Assembly: GCA_964019135.1 (NCBI GenBank)
Contig: OZ025248.1
Coordinates: 15,135,574-15,199,573 of the forward strand
Source: Arenicola marina
Taxonomy: Eukaryota > Annelida > Polychaeta > Arenicolidae
Direction of reading: 5' to 3'
DNA length: 64,000 nucleotides
Positions 24,101 through 36,880 of the stretch are shown here, in pieces. The position numbers and the translations under genes were made by a program. Every line of letters starts with the position of its first letter. The stretch's first letter is position 1. Below the pieces are notes generated by a model, which worked only from the letters and a program-made list of their open reading frames with translations, was not told the DNA's origin and ran no database searches.

Positions 24101-25565
24101 GGCAATGGAGGGGGGGGGGGTGGCAATATAAAATTCTTGCGGGCGGGTTGGGGGGGGGGGCGTCGAATTTATTGCGACCGTGAAGGGGGTGAGGTTTCGT
24201 CAGGGGAGCCTGTGAGTGAAGGGTGGGGGGGGGGGGGGCTGGGCAATACCAAGCATAATGGTTCAGTCTTCTCCAGTAATGTCCAGAATAAATCTAGAAG
24301 TCATGCTAGTACACATATAATTTAATTAGTGCGTCCAATATACATAGAAAATTAAAAGCAGTGTGTGTGCCAAATTAATAGAATATAAAATACGAAAAAT
24401 TAATACAAGAAATCGGCTAATCAAAAAGACTAACCCATATCCTATCCTTTTTGTTTGCTCGGTATCATATATAGGTTCGGCCTATTTGTGTCTTGTTAAT
24501 ACCGTGCTTAGCTTCGAGTGGTAGAAAAATAAGTCGACATACCGATTTAAAATACGTAATATAAACAATGCATCCAAGGATATCTCAACGCCCAAAATAT
24601 TTCTCCCATAACTATCTAGTTTAACTGTTATGTCATGCGGAATGTATTTTGACGAACAAAAATTCATTTGCATACACGCGGGTCCTTGCACGACTGGGCC
24701 GTAAGCGATTGTTTATTCGCTGCGCACATTACTTGGTCCACATGTTGTTACGGCAACACGTGCGCTCTATTATCGTTATCGAACTATTCATAGAAACGTT
24801 TTAAAAACCGACGTTTGAAGCCACTGATCTTAATTTACGCCACAAAATTATGATGAGAAGACGAATATTTGCGGTTTGTGGTTAATGTCGACTGAGTGAT
24901 GAAGGTTTTGTCCTGGTTTAGTATTGATTCAAAGCAATCCTTCTCAATCATTGGCTCAATTTGCGTGAGGTTTCAGGAAATGGGAGCTTACCCGAGTCGT
25001 CACCCGAAACAACCCTTGCGGGACAACTGATACCTAATTTTCATTTCTTCACCACAGGGACATGAATAATTAATAGAGCACCCGTGTTTGGCACGGTTCA
25101 CCCCTCAACTGTAGCGCCGGGAATGTCTATGCTGTAGTGTGGGTGTGGCATTTCCAACCGCAGGTTGCCCAGTGCATCGGTCGCATGATGATTCTAAAAC
25201 CTCGGCGGTTTGCGTTATGATGGTTGTCTTTCATCGCGGTCGGAAACACTTTTTTCACATGGCCTTGCCTTGCGTCGCCTTGTCATTCTTTCATCGTGGC
25301 CATTGTAGAACGGTGCCAAGCGTAGCCGATGTTAGCTACATGCGCCTATGTATTAGGTACCGTTTTAAGGTATTTTCATGTTGACCTGTAAAATATGACT
25401 CATCGCTACGCTTAATCTGTAGGGAACACGCGAAAGAATTGCGTTAATTACATTTGCATTTCAGGAACGAAATATGTTGCTTTCTTCGTGACCAGTTACG
25501 GCGCCGGCCGAATCAGAAAGTAAACCTCTATGTTATCTGTTTTGGTTCCCTCTTTGACCTATACA
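24101..25565. other. Unique sequence, AT-rich
   Basis: G runs at 24109-24120, 24150-24160 and 24226-24237, then AT-rich sequence. No gene recognised. Confidence 0.4.
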
Positions 25566-25574
25566 CTCGTGTAC

Positions 25575-25853
25575 TTTCTGTAATCTATGCTCGCATGCTG
25601 TCGGTCATGTATGCTCGCATGCTGTCTGTCATGTATGGTCGCATGCTGTCGGTCATGTATGCTCGCATGCTGTCTGTTATGTATGGTCGCATGCTGTCTG
25701 TCATGTATGCTCGCATGCTGTCTGTCATGTATGGTCGCATGCTGTCTGTCATGTATGCTCGCATGCTGTCTGTCATGTATGCTCGCATGCTGTCTGTAAT
25801 ATATGCTCGCATGCTGTCTGTCATTTATGCTCGCATGCTGTCTGTAATATATC
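25575..25853. repeat. 24-bp tandem repeat, left part
   Basis: Eleven to twelve copies of a 24-bp unit containing ATGCTCGCATGCTGTCTGTC (MLSVMYAR in one frame). It stops at about 25853, where retrotransposon sequence begins. The same unit reappears at 26957-27035. Confidence 0.9.
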
Positions 25854-26956
25854 TAGTAAGCAATTGGCTTAAACTTAACCAAATATCTCTAAACATTAAA
25901 AAGACCAAATTTATGTTATTTTATATGCCACAAAAGCGGGTAACGATACCGGAACTTTATATTGAAAATACTAAGCTGGAATGCGTTGACGACTTTGATT
26001 TTCTCGGATTGACCCTACATAAACATCTGAAATGGTCCAGTCACTGTGATAAAATTGCTTTTAAAATATCTAAGGTAGTTGGAGTCATGCAGCAACTAAA
26101 ATATACCCTTCCTCAACATATTCTGCTAACCATTTATAACTCGCTCCTTTTACCTCACTTGCACTACTGTATATTAGCCTGGGGATACAAAAGTGACCGG
26201 TTGAACAAAATCCAGAAAAAAACTATTCGCATCATCACAAAGAGTCACTATATTGCGTACACTGAGCCATTATTTAAGCGTTTGAATCTTTTTAAAATAG
26301 TCGACATTCATGAGTTAGAGCCATTGAAGTTTTATTATAGGCTGCTGCATGATGATCTCCCTGCATATTTTATTACCTTTTTCCATTTTCCCCGAAAATT
26401 AGACCAACATGAGTATAACACCAGATGTAAGCACAATATAATTATACCCAGAACCAGGCATAAATTTGCCGAACATTGCAGCCGCTATTACTTGACTCAT
26501 TTAATAAACCGAACTTCAGAAAACATTTTAACGAAGATATTTACCCATTCAATAGCGGGCTACTCTACATATATAAAAAATAGACTTATTGATAGGTACT
26601 GTGTTGACTGTGTTAAAGTTAATTGTTATGTCTGCCACAAAGAATTATAGAGATATTGCGTTCTATCTAATCCCCCAAATTATTATTTTTATATCATATG
26701 TTCTATTGAATTCTAATGGTGTCTATCGATAATTGTTTACCCAATTTGTCCTTATTGAAGTATTGTTCTCCGCTTTTTTTTTTTTTTTAGTTTTTTTTTT
26801 GGTTTTTTGTCTTTTTGCTTTCTTTTGAGGTGGCCACCATGCCAGCGACTATGTCATAATGGTGGTCTCCTCGGCCAGGGATTGTATTTTGTTCCTTTTT
26901 GCTGTATGATGTATTGTATTGTTGTTGTTTTCCTGGTCGAAATAAATGATTATTCT
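25854..26956 (+). mobile_element. 5'-truncated non-LTR retrotransposon (jockey/CR1-like) fragment
   Basis: The frame from about 25854 to the stop at 26650 encodes the C-terminal part of a LINE ORF2. Visible are the SLNIKKTKFMLF segment, the FLGLTLHKHLKW segment and YNSLLLPHLHYCILAWG, an order typical of the region downstream of the reverse transcriptase catalytic motifs in jockey/CR1-type elements. The endonuclease and catalytic YxDD are absent, so it is not active. A T-rich 3' untranslated part runs to about 26956 and ends near AAATAAATGATTATTC. The in-frame upstream MLSVMYAR repeats are the flanking minisatellite, not element protein. Clade assignment is from memory of family motifs. Confidence 0.8.
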
Positions 26957-27035
26957 CTCTATGCTCGCATGCTGTCTATCATGTATGCTCGCATGCTGTC
27001 TATCATGTATGCTCGCATGCTGTCTGTAATGTATA
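26957..27035. repeat. 24-bp tandem repeat, right part
   Basis: Three to four copies of the same ATGCTCGCATGCTGTCTATC unit as at 25575-25853, on the far side of the LINE fragment. Confidence 0.9.
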
Positions 27036-27039
27036 TTAG

Positions 27040-30000
27040 GTGTCTTATTTATCCAGTAAAGTAAATATAAAACAAAATCTGACGGCTTCTTGACCAGCAT
27101 TACCAGATCGATAGAGGTGACGGGGGTCGATTTGATTGATCTATTCTACACTCTGTGTGGGTCTAACTGTATTCCGTTTGTGTGTGTCAGCCTACTAGAT
27201 CAATGGTCAGGGGTGGCTGATGCTGTTTGTTTGGGGGTACGGTTAGCTGGGGGCTCCTTTTCCTCCGTTTGTATCGAGTCAGTCGATCGAGATTTGTTAA
27301 TGTGAATGTGGCTCCAATTTATTTGAAAGACTGGTCAAAGCGAAATTCTCTTAATATTTCTTTATAACAATGCCATTGCTTGAGATATTCGAAGCCTGAC
27401 CCCATCCTCCACATGGGTCGTCGCCCTGATGGTTCATGCCCATATAGTTGTTCCATTACCCCCCCCCCCCCTTCCCAGTAAATGTTAATTTGACCCAAGC
27501 CGCTAATCGTAGCTGTTCCCCCTGGGAGTGGATGTCCCGCATAAATTACGGGGTGTTCGCCTGACCTTATTCAAGGGTGCGGACCCCCTCCCCCTGTTTC
27601 CTTTCACCCTCGTGGGGGGTCTGCTATCCTGGAGGTCTAATACCACTTCCTTTGTAGCTCTGCGGCGTGTCCCGGGGGTCCATTTTACATTTCGCAACGT
27701 CTCTGATTGAAGACCGCGCCCCAGTAACTGGGTATCAAAAGACGCTTGAAAGGCCACCTTGAAATCTTGGGATATTATGGTCTGCGCCTTGTGTTATTGC
27801 GCAACGGCCGTTACAATACGCGTGAGGGGCGGGGGGGATGGGGGGTGGGGAGGGGGGGGGGCGAGTGGAGAGAGGTGGAGGGATAGCAGCATTTACTTGG
27901 CTGAGTGGTGCCAAGCGGTCAAATGATGGTCAGGGTAGGACAAATCTGTTTTTGACCTCTTACTGTTAGAAGGGAGAGTGAGACGCCACAATTCCGTTAG
28001 CATGACAGAAATAAAATTGTTGTATTTTCTTCCGTCTGTGGTTGGAATTATACATTGAAATGGGTTTGATTCTCAGAAGAATATCATCGTGTACCTTGAC
28101 CTTGTCAAGGTGAGGGCAAAGCGCGAATCGCGCCGCGAGTCGAAGGCCAAACCAATGGCTTCCACCCCACGTCAAGGCCATACGTTGGTACCCTTCATAC
28201 ATCCCATCGTAACCCCGAAATGTCTTGTTTAGTGGTTCGGCTTCTTCATCTACTATCAAAATGGCCAAACGCAGAAAGTGTGCAGCAAAGGTTGAAAAGT
28301 GTTGTTCATATAACAAATGAAATAGCTACAAAATGGCTGAAATATGTCGGTCGAAGGTTTCATCAGATATTTTGTACACCTGCCGTATGACGTTGTTTGC
28401 AAACATATCACCTACATTAAAAGCTTTCATTCAAGGCCAGTGTAAAGTGCTACTTAAAACGTCTTTTATGGATCTTCCAAGAAGCGAATGTAATAATGAA
28501 ACACCAAGAAGTATTTTTTACGGATACCTATGCGAAATGACATAAAACTCCGTCATAAAGGAATGCGTATATTTATACTAAGTTGAAAAATGGTGTTGTT
28601 CTACGCCAAACTTGTTTCGAAAGAATACGAACATAAATTTATTATCCAATATGGATCTCTAAATAGTACAGAATACAAATACCAGCTTATTTAAGGCTCA
28701 TTTTGGAATCCTGGCACTTTCGCGAAGTGAAGTGAATTTGTGTTGTTGCAATTTCACATTATATAATTCTTGACCGCCTGACAGAGCATTATATGCACAC
28801 CCCAAGTTTGAATTTCGGCCTGCAAAGGTAGTATGGTTTTGTTTCGCACCGACGCTACGCATTTGTGATTTGTCAAGAGGGCCAAATGTAAAAAATGCTT
28901 GAGATTTGAAGCTGATTCGATGAACAGTACGAACTGTACAGCTAAGTTGTCGTCCATGTATGCAGTATGCTAATCAAAAGATGAAATCCCAACTATTTCA
29001 ATGTGTATTAATTACTTGTAAAATAGGTTCTCAAATGGGATAGCTCAAGAAATACTAATACTTTCAATTAGTTGACAGTCGTTAATAAGAGCCTATCCTA
29101 TTCCCCTTAAACCTAGTCCCCCATTGACAACATTTATGCTATTATAGCCAAACTATCTTTACGAACAAGCGGCCTTTTTAGTTAGGCTGAAGATTGTGGC
29201 ATTACATATGGAGGCGTACGCTTGGGGGTGAAATGGTGTACGGAATGGTTACTGCACGTTCCTGGCCCTGTATTGGTTTCCAGGTTGTATTAATGGCGTA
29301 GCGTTGACATTTACATACACATGTACATTCCTAGCATAATGTGGGACCGAAGACGTGCACATAGCCAGAGGGGGCGAACCGTGTTGGAAACAGCTCAGGC
29401 ACCCTGGGTTTGACTTCACCGGGGGAGTTAGCTGCCACAACAATAGAGGCTCCCCACGCGTGACGCAAGAAAGCCAGCTAGCCAATCAGATGTCAGGCCG
29501 GGGCAGCGGGGGTTCTTTGCTCATGCGCCTAAAAACCAAGCCGCGAAACATTATAATAGGGGAGGAGAGGTTGGGGGGTGGCGGGGGGCAGGGTGAGGGG
29601 GGAGGGGGGGTAGAGATGTGTGTAAGAGGGTGTGGGGGTGGCCTTTGACGGATAAAGGTTGCATGGGAGATGAGAAGGCACAGGGGGACAATGGTATTTC
29701 GTCTCACCTGTGCACCCCTATTATAACCGTATGAGGGTGGTGGTGCGAGGGGAGGGGGTCACGAGTCGAAGAGATGGAGGTGTGTGTGTGGGGGGGGGGG
29801 GGCTGTACAGACGCCGTTGAACTGACTGACTGCATCCAGCCAAGCGTGCAAATACCGATGACGTAACCGCTTCCAAAGGTGGCAGCGACTGGTGAGAGCA
29901 GGGAGGGTAAGGGTGGGGGTGGGGGAGGGGGTAATAGGCAGAAGTAGGAAGTCACACGTGGTGTTTCCAGCGCCTCATTGTATTGCGTCACTCGACCGTG

Positions 30001-30147
30001 ACGGAGCTTTAAAATTACAAGCTGCTCGCGATAAAACCCTAGTTACCAACCACTTGTGCTTTCGTGGAAGTTCTCGGAGCGAACCTCTCTACCCTGTACA
30101 TACACCCCGCCTCCCACCGCCCCTCCCACACGCACCTTCACGCCCCC
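27040..30147. other. Unique intergenic sequence before the assembly gap
   Basis: No gene with recognisable domains. C or G runs at 27460-27471, 27828-27860, 29570-29620 and 29790-29802. Short open frames (for example 27966-28316 minus) show no known motif. Confidence 0.4.
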
Positions 30148-30347
30148 NNNNNNNNNNNNNNNNNNNNNNNNNNNNNNNNNNNNNNNNNNNNNNNNNNNNN
30201 NNNNNNNNNNNNNNNNNNNNNNNNNNNNNNNNNNNNNNNNNNNNNNNNNNNNNNNNNNNNNNNNNNNNNNNNNNNNNNNNNNNNNNNNNNNNNNNNNNNN
30301 NNNNNNNNNNNNNNNNNNNNNNNNNNNNNNNNNNNNNNNNNNNNNNN
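30148..30347. other. Assembly gap, 200 N
   Basis: Exactly 200 unknown bases; frames drawn across it are meaningless. The left flank is C-rich (CCTTCACGCCCCC), so the break may be caused by low complexity. Confidence 0.99.
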
Positions 30348-30816
30348 ACATGCTATTTTCACCTCGGCTCTTGCAGCTTTTGTTCACGTTTTCCTAGGCT
30401 ATGATGTTCCATTTAGTTAGATTCTTTCTGTGCTTACGCTTATGCTTTTGTTTACACTGCTTAGTATGGCTTTGCATGTGCTTTCCTATCTCTGACAATG
30501 GCACTGATAGAATTCACGGTGTTCTGTGTATCTGTGGAGTCTTTAGTGCCAATGCCAGCGATGGCTTTCCGCTTCGCATGAACAGGTTCGACAACCGACT
30601 AGACCTAAGTCTTGCCGCCTCACCAAGGATGCTGCCTGTTAGTGTAGTCCATGTTCTTCCTTCTGTGTACTGTATATTATTAGGACTTGGTAAAGGTGTT
30701 AGCTGGTCACGTTGGCGTTATGGTTAGGCTACCATACCATATAACATAACATGTCCTGCCGCGACCCTCTTGCTGCCATACCATGTATGTATACCATGTC
30801 GTGACTGGTTGTAGGA

Positions 30817-31316
30817 CGTTTCAGCCAGTGGACATTTCGGCCTAGGACGTTACGGCCAGGTATTTTAGGGAGGGCGGATGTTTCGGCCAGGTATTTTGGG
30901 GAGTGCGGGCATTTCGGCCAGGTATTTGGGGGAAAGCGGATGTTTCCGCCAGGTATTTTGGGGAGCGGGCATTCGGCCAGGTATTTTGGGGAGTACGGAT
31001 GTTTCGGCTAAGTATAATTTAAACGTTACGTATGTATCACAAGCGTTAAGCCTTTTTATATTGCTGAGGCTAACGGCTAAAACATGTGAGGCTCTAGTAA
31101 TATTTCTGTTGAAAAAGCCTAAAGCCCGATCATTTGTTATTGCTGTTTAAAAGGCGGTATACAATTCAACAGGATGTAGAACGCCAGCTATATTATTTGT
31201 ATTAAAAAGTGTTCAAGCCAATTTAGATTATTGCTAATAGGCGTGTCAGTTCACGTCATCTTGATGTATAACTCCATGATATAAGTAAAATTATACTTGT
31301 ATGGCCGAAACGTCCG
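30817..31316. mobile_element. ~500-bp MITE with GGACGTTTCGGCC-type ends
   Basis: It starts GGACGTTTCAGCC and ends GGCCGAAACGTCC, inverted copies with one mismatch. GTA lies immediately outside both ends, which fits a 3-bp target duplication. Inside the left part, about five copies of a TTTCGGCCAGGTATTTTGGG sub-repeat occur, followed by AT-rich non-coding sequence. A second, partial relative lies at 33942-34060. Non-autonomous DNA transposon, superfamily undetermined. Confidence 0.65.
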
Positions 31317-33165
31317 TACGTACGCGACCTCTTCCGCTGTGGCTCGCGATGTTGCTGTTTCAAAGTGGCCGTTTCAAATTATGTTGATTAAACCATGCCC
31401 AGTTCATTAACAAATCTTAAATCTTAAATTCATCATATGTCTAGATAAATTTCGACCATGCGCAGATGTCGATCGCGAGGCATTGCGGCTTCAAAATTAT
31501 TCTACGCGCCTTGAATATTCTATTCGCTAAATATCCTACTCGCTAAATATTCTACGCGCTAAATATTCTACTCTAAATAGGCCACGCGCCAAATATTCTA
31601 CGCGAAAAGTTCCGTCACGGTGTAGAACTTAGTTTCATAAAATTTGCTAGATTCTCGAACATCTCTGCTCGTTAGAACTGTTTCGGATTTCTGGTCTACT
31701 AATATCAGATGTTGTCACGTACCTTAATGAGAGGCTGTTTCATATAAAGCAGAAATCGATTTATTTAATTTTTGTAAAGCAATTTATGTGATCCGGGTGT
31801 GATGTATACTAGCTTACCATAGCTGAAGTTCAGCAATAGCCAAGTAGAAGCATCCTTGAAGACTTGCGGTCTTAAATCTACCCTCATAAATATCGATATC
31901 ATTTAATGAGCTGTATCCAATTGTAACCTCCGTAAATTGAAGTGCCTATCCTAAGATGGTCGACTGGTCCAAGCTTATCGCTAGTTAAATCTTGCCGTGA
32001 CGTTTCCCGCAGCTTTCACACTCGTATGTCTGCGAACCCCCTCCACCCCCCCCCTCCACCCCTCCCCCCCCCTCCCCCCCCCACACCACCAATCCTTAGT
32101 CTTCTTCATATCTTTAACCCCCCTCCCCCCCCCCTGCTCGCCCAATTTACCATCAACGGGGTACCCCATTAATTTACGTGACACGTGCTATGACTGGGTG
32201 GAGGGGGGTGGGGTGTGGCAGGCACTGCGGTGGGGAGTTCGACACCTACCCTGGCCCCGCGCACTGTTAGTAGTTAACAGCACCGTCACCTCCATGAAGC
32301 GCATACGCCTATTGTATGATGGTCGCTCGCGGGTTGACATCTGGCAGGCCCATTGTTTTGAGAGCTGCCACGCAACAGGGCCTGTAATAACATTGTCTGT
32401 ATATGTAACGATGGCAGGTTTAAACAGGCCTGGTGACGTTTAGGCTGGAGATTTTACTAAAGGGAAACTGACCGATTGCCGATGGCTGGTTTGTAAACGA
32501 TATTTTGATAGACTGATGCCAGTGATGGTATACCCATCAGTATTCATAGCGAGTGGCAGATACAAATAAGAAACCTACGTTTTATATTTAATGGCTTTGA
32601 GGGATCCACTGCAATACATTTTAAAGGTTTGAAACGGGGTTCATTGAACCTACATGGCAAAATTGCCGGGGTTGGAGGAAGGGGGGCGGTATATCATTTG
32701 ATCACCCCCCCCCCCACCCCCACACCAATTTCCCCAATTGTGAATCAACATAGGGGTAAGCTCTAAGTTATAAAATTGCAATAATGCTCTTACCCAAATA
32801 ATACTTCTAACCTAGGGGTTGTTTTATCAGCCATTGAATTGTCGGTCGTTGACTCTGTCGCGTTGGTTTACGCGGTGTACTTCTACCAACGACATGGACC
32901 GTTAAGTACAAACAACAAAGAGAAAGAAATAAAATACCACATGCCGCCACTATGGATGTTTAGTTATTTTCCCAGCTGACTGATTATGCTACGACCTGGT
33001 AAAACCCTAGAGAAAACGGTAACCTCACAGCTTATTTATAAATTGTTAATATCCATGTGCACATGGGTATACAAACGGTTCCATACAAACTAGGAAAAAA
33101 AAATCAAAATATATATAAACGCGGTCTGTCAACTCGTTATCTGATTGTGGCAGAAACATCTAAGA
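31317..33165. other. Unique AT-rich sequence with small repeats
   Basis: Short 16-17-bp repeats of ATTCTACGCGCTAAAT at 31497-31610. C-rich tract at 32040-32135 and C run at 32704-32716. No gene recognised. Confidence 0.45.
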
Positions 33166-33169
33166 TAAC

Positions 33170-33505
33170 TGTGGGGGGGGTGGAGGTTGGGATGGGGAGG
33201 GAGAAGGGTGTGGCATGATAGTATCGGGGCAGGAAACGGCAGAGTGGGGGGGGGGTGGAGGCACTGTGTAGCATGATGGTATCGGGGCAGCAAACGGCAG
33301 GGGGAGGGGAGGTGGGGGGGGGCGGGGGTGGAGGCACTGTGTAGCGTGATGGTATCGGGGCAGCAAACGGCAGGGGGAGGGGAGGTGGAGAGGGGAGGGG
33401 GGGGGGTGGAGGCACTGTGTGGCGTGATGGTATCGGGGCAGCAAACGGCAGGGGGAGGGGAGGTGGGGGGGGGGCGGGGGTGGAGGCACTGTGTAGCGTG
33501 ATGGT
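33170..33505. repeat. G-rich 56-76-bp tandem repeat, about five copies
   Basis: Copies are marked by GTGATGGTATCGGGGCAGCA at about 33271, 33346, 33422 and 33497 (earlier variant at 33218). Variable G-rich spacers change the period. Minus-strand proline-rich frames are artefacts. Confidence 0.85.
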
Positions 33506-33941
33506 ATCGTGGAAGCATAATAACTGAAGGTGAATAGAGGATGAAAGGTCTCTACAACAAGAGCTTGATTGTTAAGTGTACAGCTGTCTCTCTGTCAGTC
33601 CTTTGACCCTCATATCTCCCCTTTTGTCAGAGAAAGACAATGTAAATTGTAATATAATATTATAGTTAATCACTTGTACTACTAACACTTCTTTCAATGT
33701 CTTCATTGCTTATGACACACCGCGTATTCAACTGGGCAGCTTTGTGATAATTTACAAATTTGTATTCGACTGGAAGCAGACGTGGCGAGTTGTGAGAAAC
33801 TCTACTGGGACCTCCTCGGCCTTTCCGTAAAATGGCGGCTGGAGGGAACCGACTGACGTATCCAATAGGGCGGTGGAGGCTATTTTTGTGCTAAATCTAA
33901 TGCACATAAGTTGGCGAGGCTCCATTTTTGGATGAATAGTC
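33506..33941. other. Unique spacer
   Basis: No gene recognised. Confidence 0.4.
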
Positions 33942-34170
33942 ATGGGACTTTTCGGCCTACGACGATTCGGCCTAGGACGTTTCGGCCAGGTATTTTTGAG
34001 ATGGCGGACGTTTTGGCCAAGTTTAATTTAAACTTGTGTATCCTCAATGTTAAGCCAACTTTTTTTGGTGTATATCTGTATTGTGCTATATATGTTTAAA
34101 AAGGCGTTCAGCAATTTAACTTGTGTTTAAAAGCGTTCGGCAATTTAACTTCTTTTTAAAACGTGTTAGG
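33942..34170 (+). mobile_element. Partial second copy of the GGACGTTTCGGCC element
   Basis: CGGCCTAGGACGTTTCGGCC, the GGTATTTTTGAGATGGCGGA stretch and AAGTTTAATTTAAAC follow in the same order as at 30817-31030. The right inverted end is not found, so this copy is truncated. It is followed by about three TTTAAAAgCGTTCGGCAATT-like short repeats. Confidence 0.55.
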
Positions 34171-35596
34171 CAATTTAACTAAACGTCCTTTTGTTGACGC
34201 GGAAGTTATCAATTATCAGTGGAGATTCCGCCCCCACTCTTGTGCACAAAACAGGCCTAAACAACAATTAACCATTTCATTTTAACCAAGATCTGGCCTT
34301 GAAATTTACCGAAATAAATTCTGGACTTTAATTTCTCTCCCCCCCAAAAATCTGGTCTGCGCACCTGGGCTCAAATATAACTGGCTAATTTCTTACTCAA
34401 ACAAAATCATGCTTTCATTTTAACCCAAAAAGAACACCATACCACCCCACTACCCCAGTAATGAAATTGCAAGACAATAATCATGCTTCTATCGAATAAA
34501 GTCCCATTCAGGTGGTCTCAGTTACATTAAACCATTGTAAGGAGTTTTCAAAATTCTTAGTGTCGAATGTCAATTTTTTACGAGGTTCCATGTCGCTTTT
34601 TGGTTCCGTGTCTTGTTTCTAAAATGCCACTATCTGTATCGATGTCGCTTTGTCAGATCCTCAGTGTCAGAATTTGGTCAATGTCGAATTATGCGTGTGT
34701 CGCGTGTCGCCATTTACCCCTTAGATACCCCTCCGTCTGATGGTCCGCGTACACAAGATGGATATTTGGATATGAGGGAGAGAAGGTGTGTGTAGCCGGG
34801 GAGGGGGGGGGGGGGGTAAAAATATTGCTCTGGTAGTAACTTTAATAACGAACGCGCAGGAGAACGGGGGGAGAGGGCGGGGTGTGTGTTTGCGCTTAGT
34901 GGATGGGTGGGTTGGGGGGGGGGGGGGTGTAACAACCCCGGTCGGTTTCTTAAGGCGATTAGTGACGTCATAGCAAGACACCCTTCAGAAGAGGGGGACG
35001 CGACAATGCTGCCATGTCCACCGATAACCGCCCCAGATGCCAACAAGGCGGCCGACATGAATTAAATCTTTCTCCTGTCGGCAGCTGCTATACGAGGTTC
35101 TAACAATGGAGCTTCCGTTGCGACCGAAAAGCCTTTTAAGTAAGCTTGCGTTGTGGATAAAGCCTTGGATACAATGAAATTAACACTTAGGCGTAACGTA
35201 ATCAGGATAAAAGTCATGCCGTCTTTGATATATATTCATACTTCTATACACATTTGCAACATATTGTACTAAGCTGTTGTAATATCTGTGTTTATGTATC
35301 TCTCCAGAACAATCTCTTGCGACAAGCAATAATTCTTATTCGGTTATTACAGAAATCAAGGGTGATATGCTTATAATACGGAATACGGACACAGAGGTCT
35401 CGATAGTGCACGAAGTACCCATTTTACAAAAGAATTTTGAAATATTTTAAATGTTTCTCCTCGAAAACGAGTCTTACCTCTCTATTTGAGAGGTTCCACC
35501 TCCCATGTTAACATCCACGAAATCGACAAATTTGTTGTATGAGTAATACGTGAGCTATCCGGAAAGCAAGGTCCCTGCTGACGACCGAAAGTGTCC
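34171..35596. other. Unique intergenic sequence
   Basis: G runs at 34803-34815 and 34914-34927. No gene recognised. Confidence 0.4.
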
Positions 35597-35693
35597 TGGT
35601 GCCTTATTTATAAACCACACTCTGTCGAGGCTGCGACGAAAATGCAATTTCCATGCGTAAGCTATGTGTGGATTATGAATACGGCTCCCTGAG
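35597..35693. mobile_element. Small MITE related to the element at 9331
   Basis: The left side CTTATTTATAAACCACAC and the right side GTGTGGATTATGAATACGG form an imperfect inverted repeat of about 25 bp per arm. The right arm resembles the GATTATGAATCCGG end of the 9331-9582 element. About 97 bp, non-coding. Confidence 0.45.
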
Positions 35694-35856
35694 CTCGTAC
35701 GCAGAAAAATTCCTCTCTTTGTTGAATACGTGTCTATTTTGTTTCCTCCATTCATCATTCATATGGAAGACTAACAAAGAAAGGATTTATGGCTATTTAT
35801 TTAGTGTGCCGAATGGAATAATTAAGATAAGAATGAGATAAATGTACATAAGATAA

Positions 35857-36400
35857 CGCAAATTAAGCGAGCGAGTTAAACTTACATCCAAACTATCTTC
35901 TTATATTAAATTCAAGTCACTGTTAGAACCAGAGCAATATCTCACATCTGTTACGATTCCAAAGCACCGTATGGCATTAACTAAATTTCGATGTTCTGCC
36001 CATTCGTTACGTATTGAAAGGATGAGAGGGCAAACTCACAGAAGTCTCCGCCTATGCAACTATTGCCTGTCTAAAGATAACGAGGTTGTTGAAGATGAGT
36101 ACCATTTTTTAATTCAATGTCCGCTGTACGAAGAACTCGGAAAACAGTACATTCCGTATCATGTAAAGTCCCAGCATGGGTTTACTTCATTATTATCCAC
36201 CTTAAATAAGACTCACCATGTTAATCTAGCTGCATTTGTTTACCACGCCTTCATACTGCACGACAACCTCAGCGAGTAATATGTATATCGATAGTATATG
36301 TCACTACAGGTTTTTTTGTTTTGTTAATTATTGTTTATTATATGTACTATGGGCCGATGGCCTTTCAGTATAATAAAGTTCCAAACAAATATGACAACCC
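35857..36400 (+). mobile_element. 3' fragment of a second non-LTR retrotransposon
   Basis: An open frame from 35857 to the stop at 36279 reads through LTSKLSSYIKFKSLLEPEQY and then ALTKFRCSAHSLRIERMRG, LCNYC and VEDEYHFLIQCPLYEEL. This is the C-terminal Cys/His-containing tail found at the end of some LINE ORF2 proteins (I/jockey-like groups). Reverse transcriptase and endonuclease parts are missing. The 3' untranslated part includes GGGCCGATGGCCTTTCAG and an AATAAAG near 36373. It differs from the LINE at 25854, so two families are present. Confidence 0.75.
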
Positions 36401-36665
36401 TTCAATCTTTTACACCTGTTACCTGTGGCAAGGTGCAAGAAATTTCAAGCACACATACGAGGTTGACAGGATTGTTTTAAATTCCTTAACAGATTTGACT
36501 GACTTAGTTTCCTTGTTGAGCGTATTCAATAGCTTGCTGCCTTGCACTGCATTTTGGACTAAAACTGTTGTCTAAACGTGGCCTACATAGAGTTGGCCCG
36601 CCTTTCAATATAAATAAGACAGCCGCCATCTGCAGATTATCAAAAATCCCGCGACCGTTGTAACC

Positions 36666-36880
36666 GAGCGCCACCTAGCGAATGAAGGAGACACCAGTCG
36701 TCTGCAGCTAGAGCTTTGACCGAGCGCCACCCAGTGAATGGAGGAGACACCAGTCGTCTGCAGATAGAGCTTTGACCGAGCGCCACCTAGTGAATGGAGG
36801 AGACACCGCCTGCAGATGGGATATAGCTTTGACTGAGCGCCACCGAGCAAATGGAGGAGACACCGCTTAAAGATCAGATT
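36666..36880. repeat. 56-bp repeat cluster with CTCF-like motifs, left block (4 copies)
   Basis: Copies begin GAGCGCCACC(T/C)AG(C/T)GAATG at about 36666, 36722 and 36778, with a diverged copy at about 36836. Each is followed by GGAGGAGACACC and AGCTTTGAC. The start of the unit resembles the CTCF core. Confidence 0.8.

Noticed and set aside
22802..24126. Cys/Tyr-rich minus frames and Gln/Thr-rich plus frames over 200 codons
   Set aside because: Frames of the 25/30-bp array open on both strands at once.
25454..26650. 398-codon ORF as one host gene
   Set aside because: The first ~130 codons are minisatellite and the rest is the C-terminal part of a LINE ORF2; it is a chance fusion.
29892..30420. 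Open frames spanning the N block
   Set aside because: They run through 200 unknown bases and cannot be interpreted.
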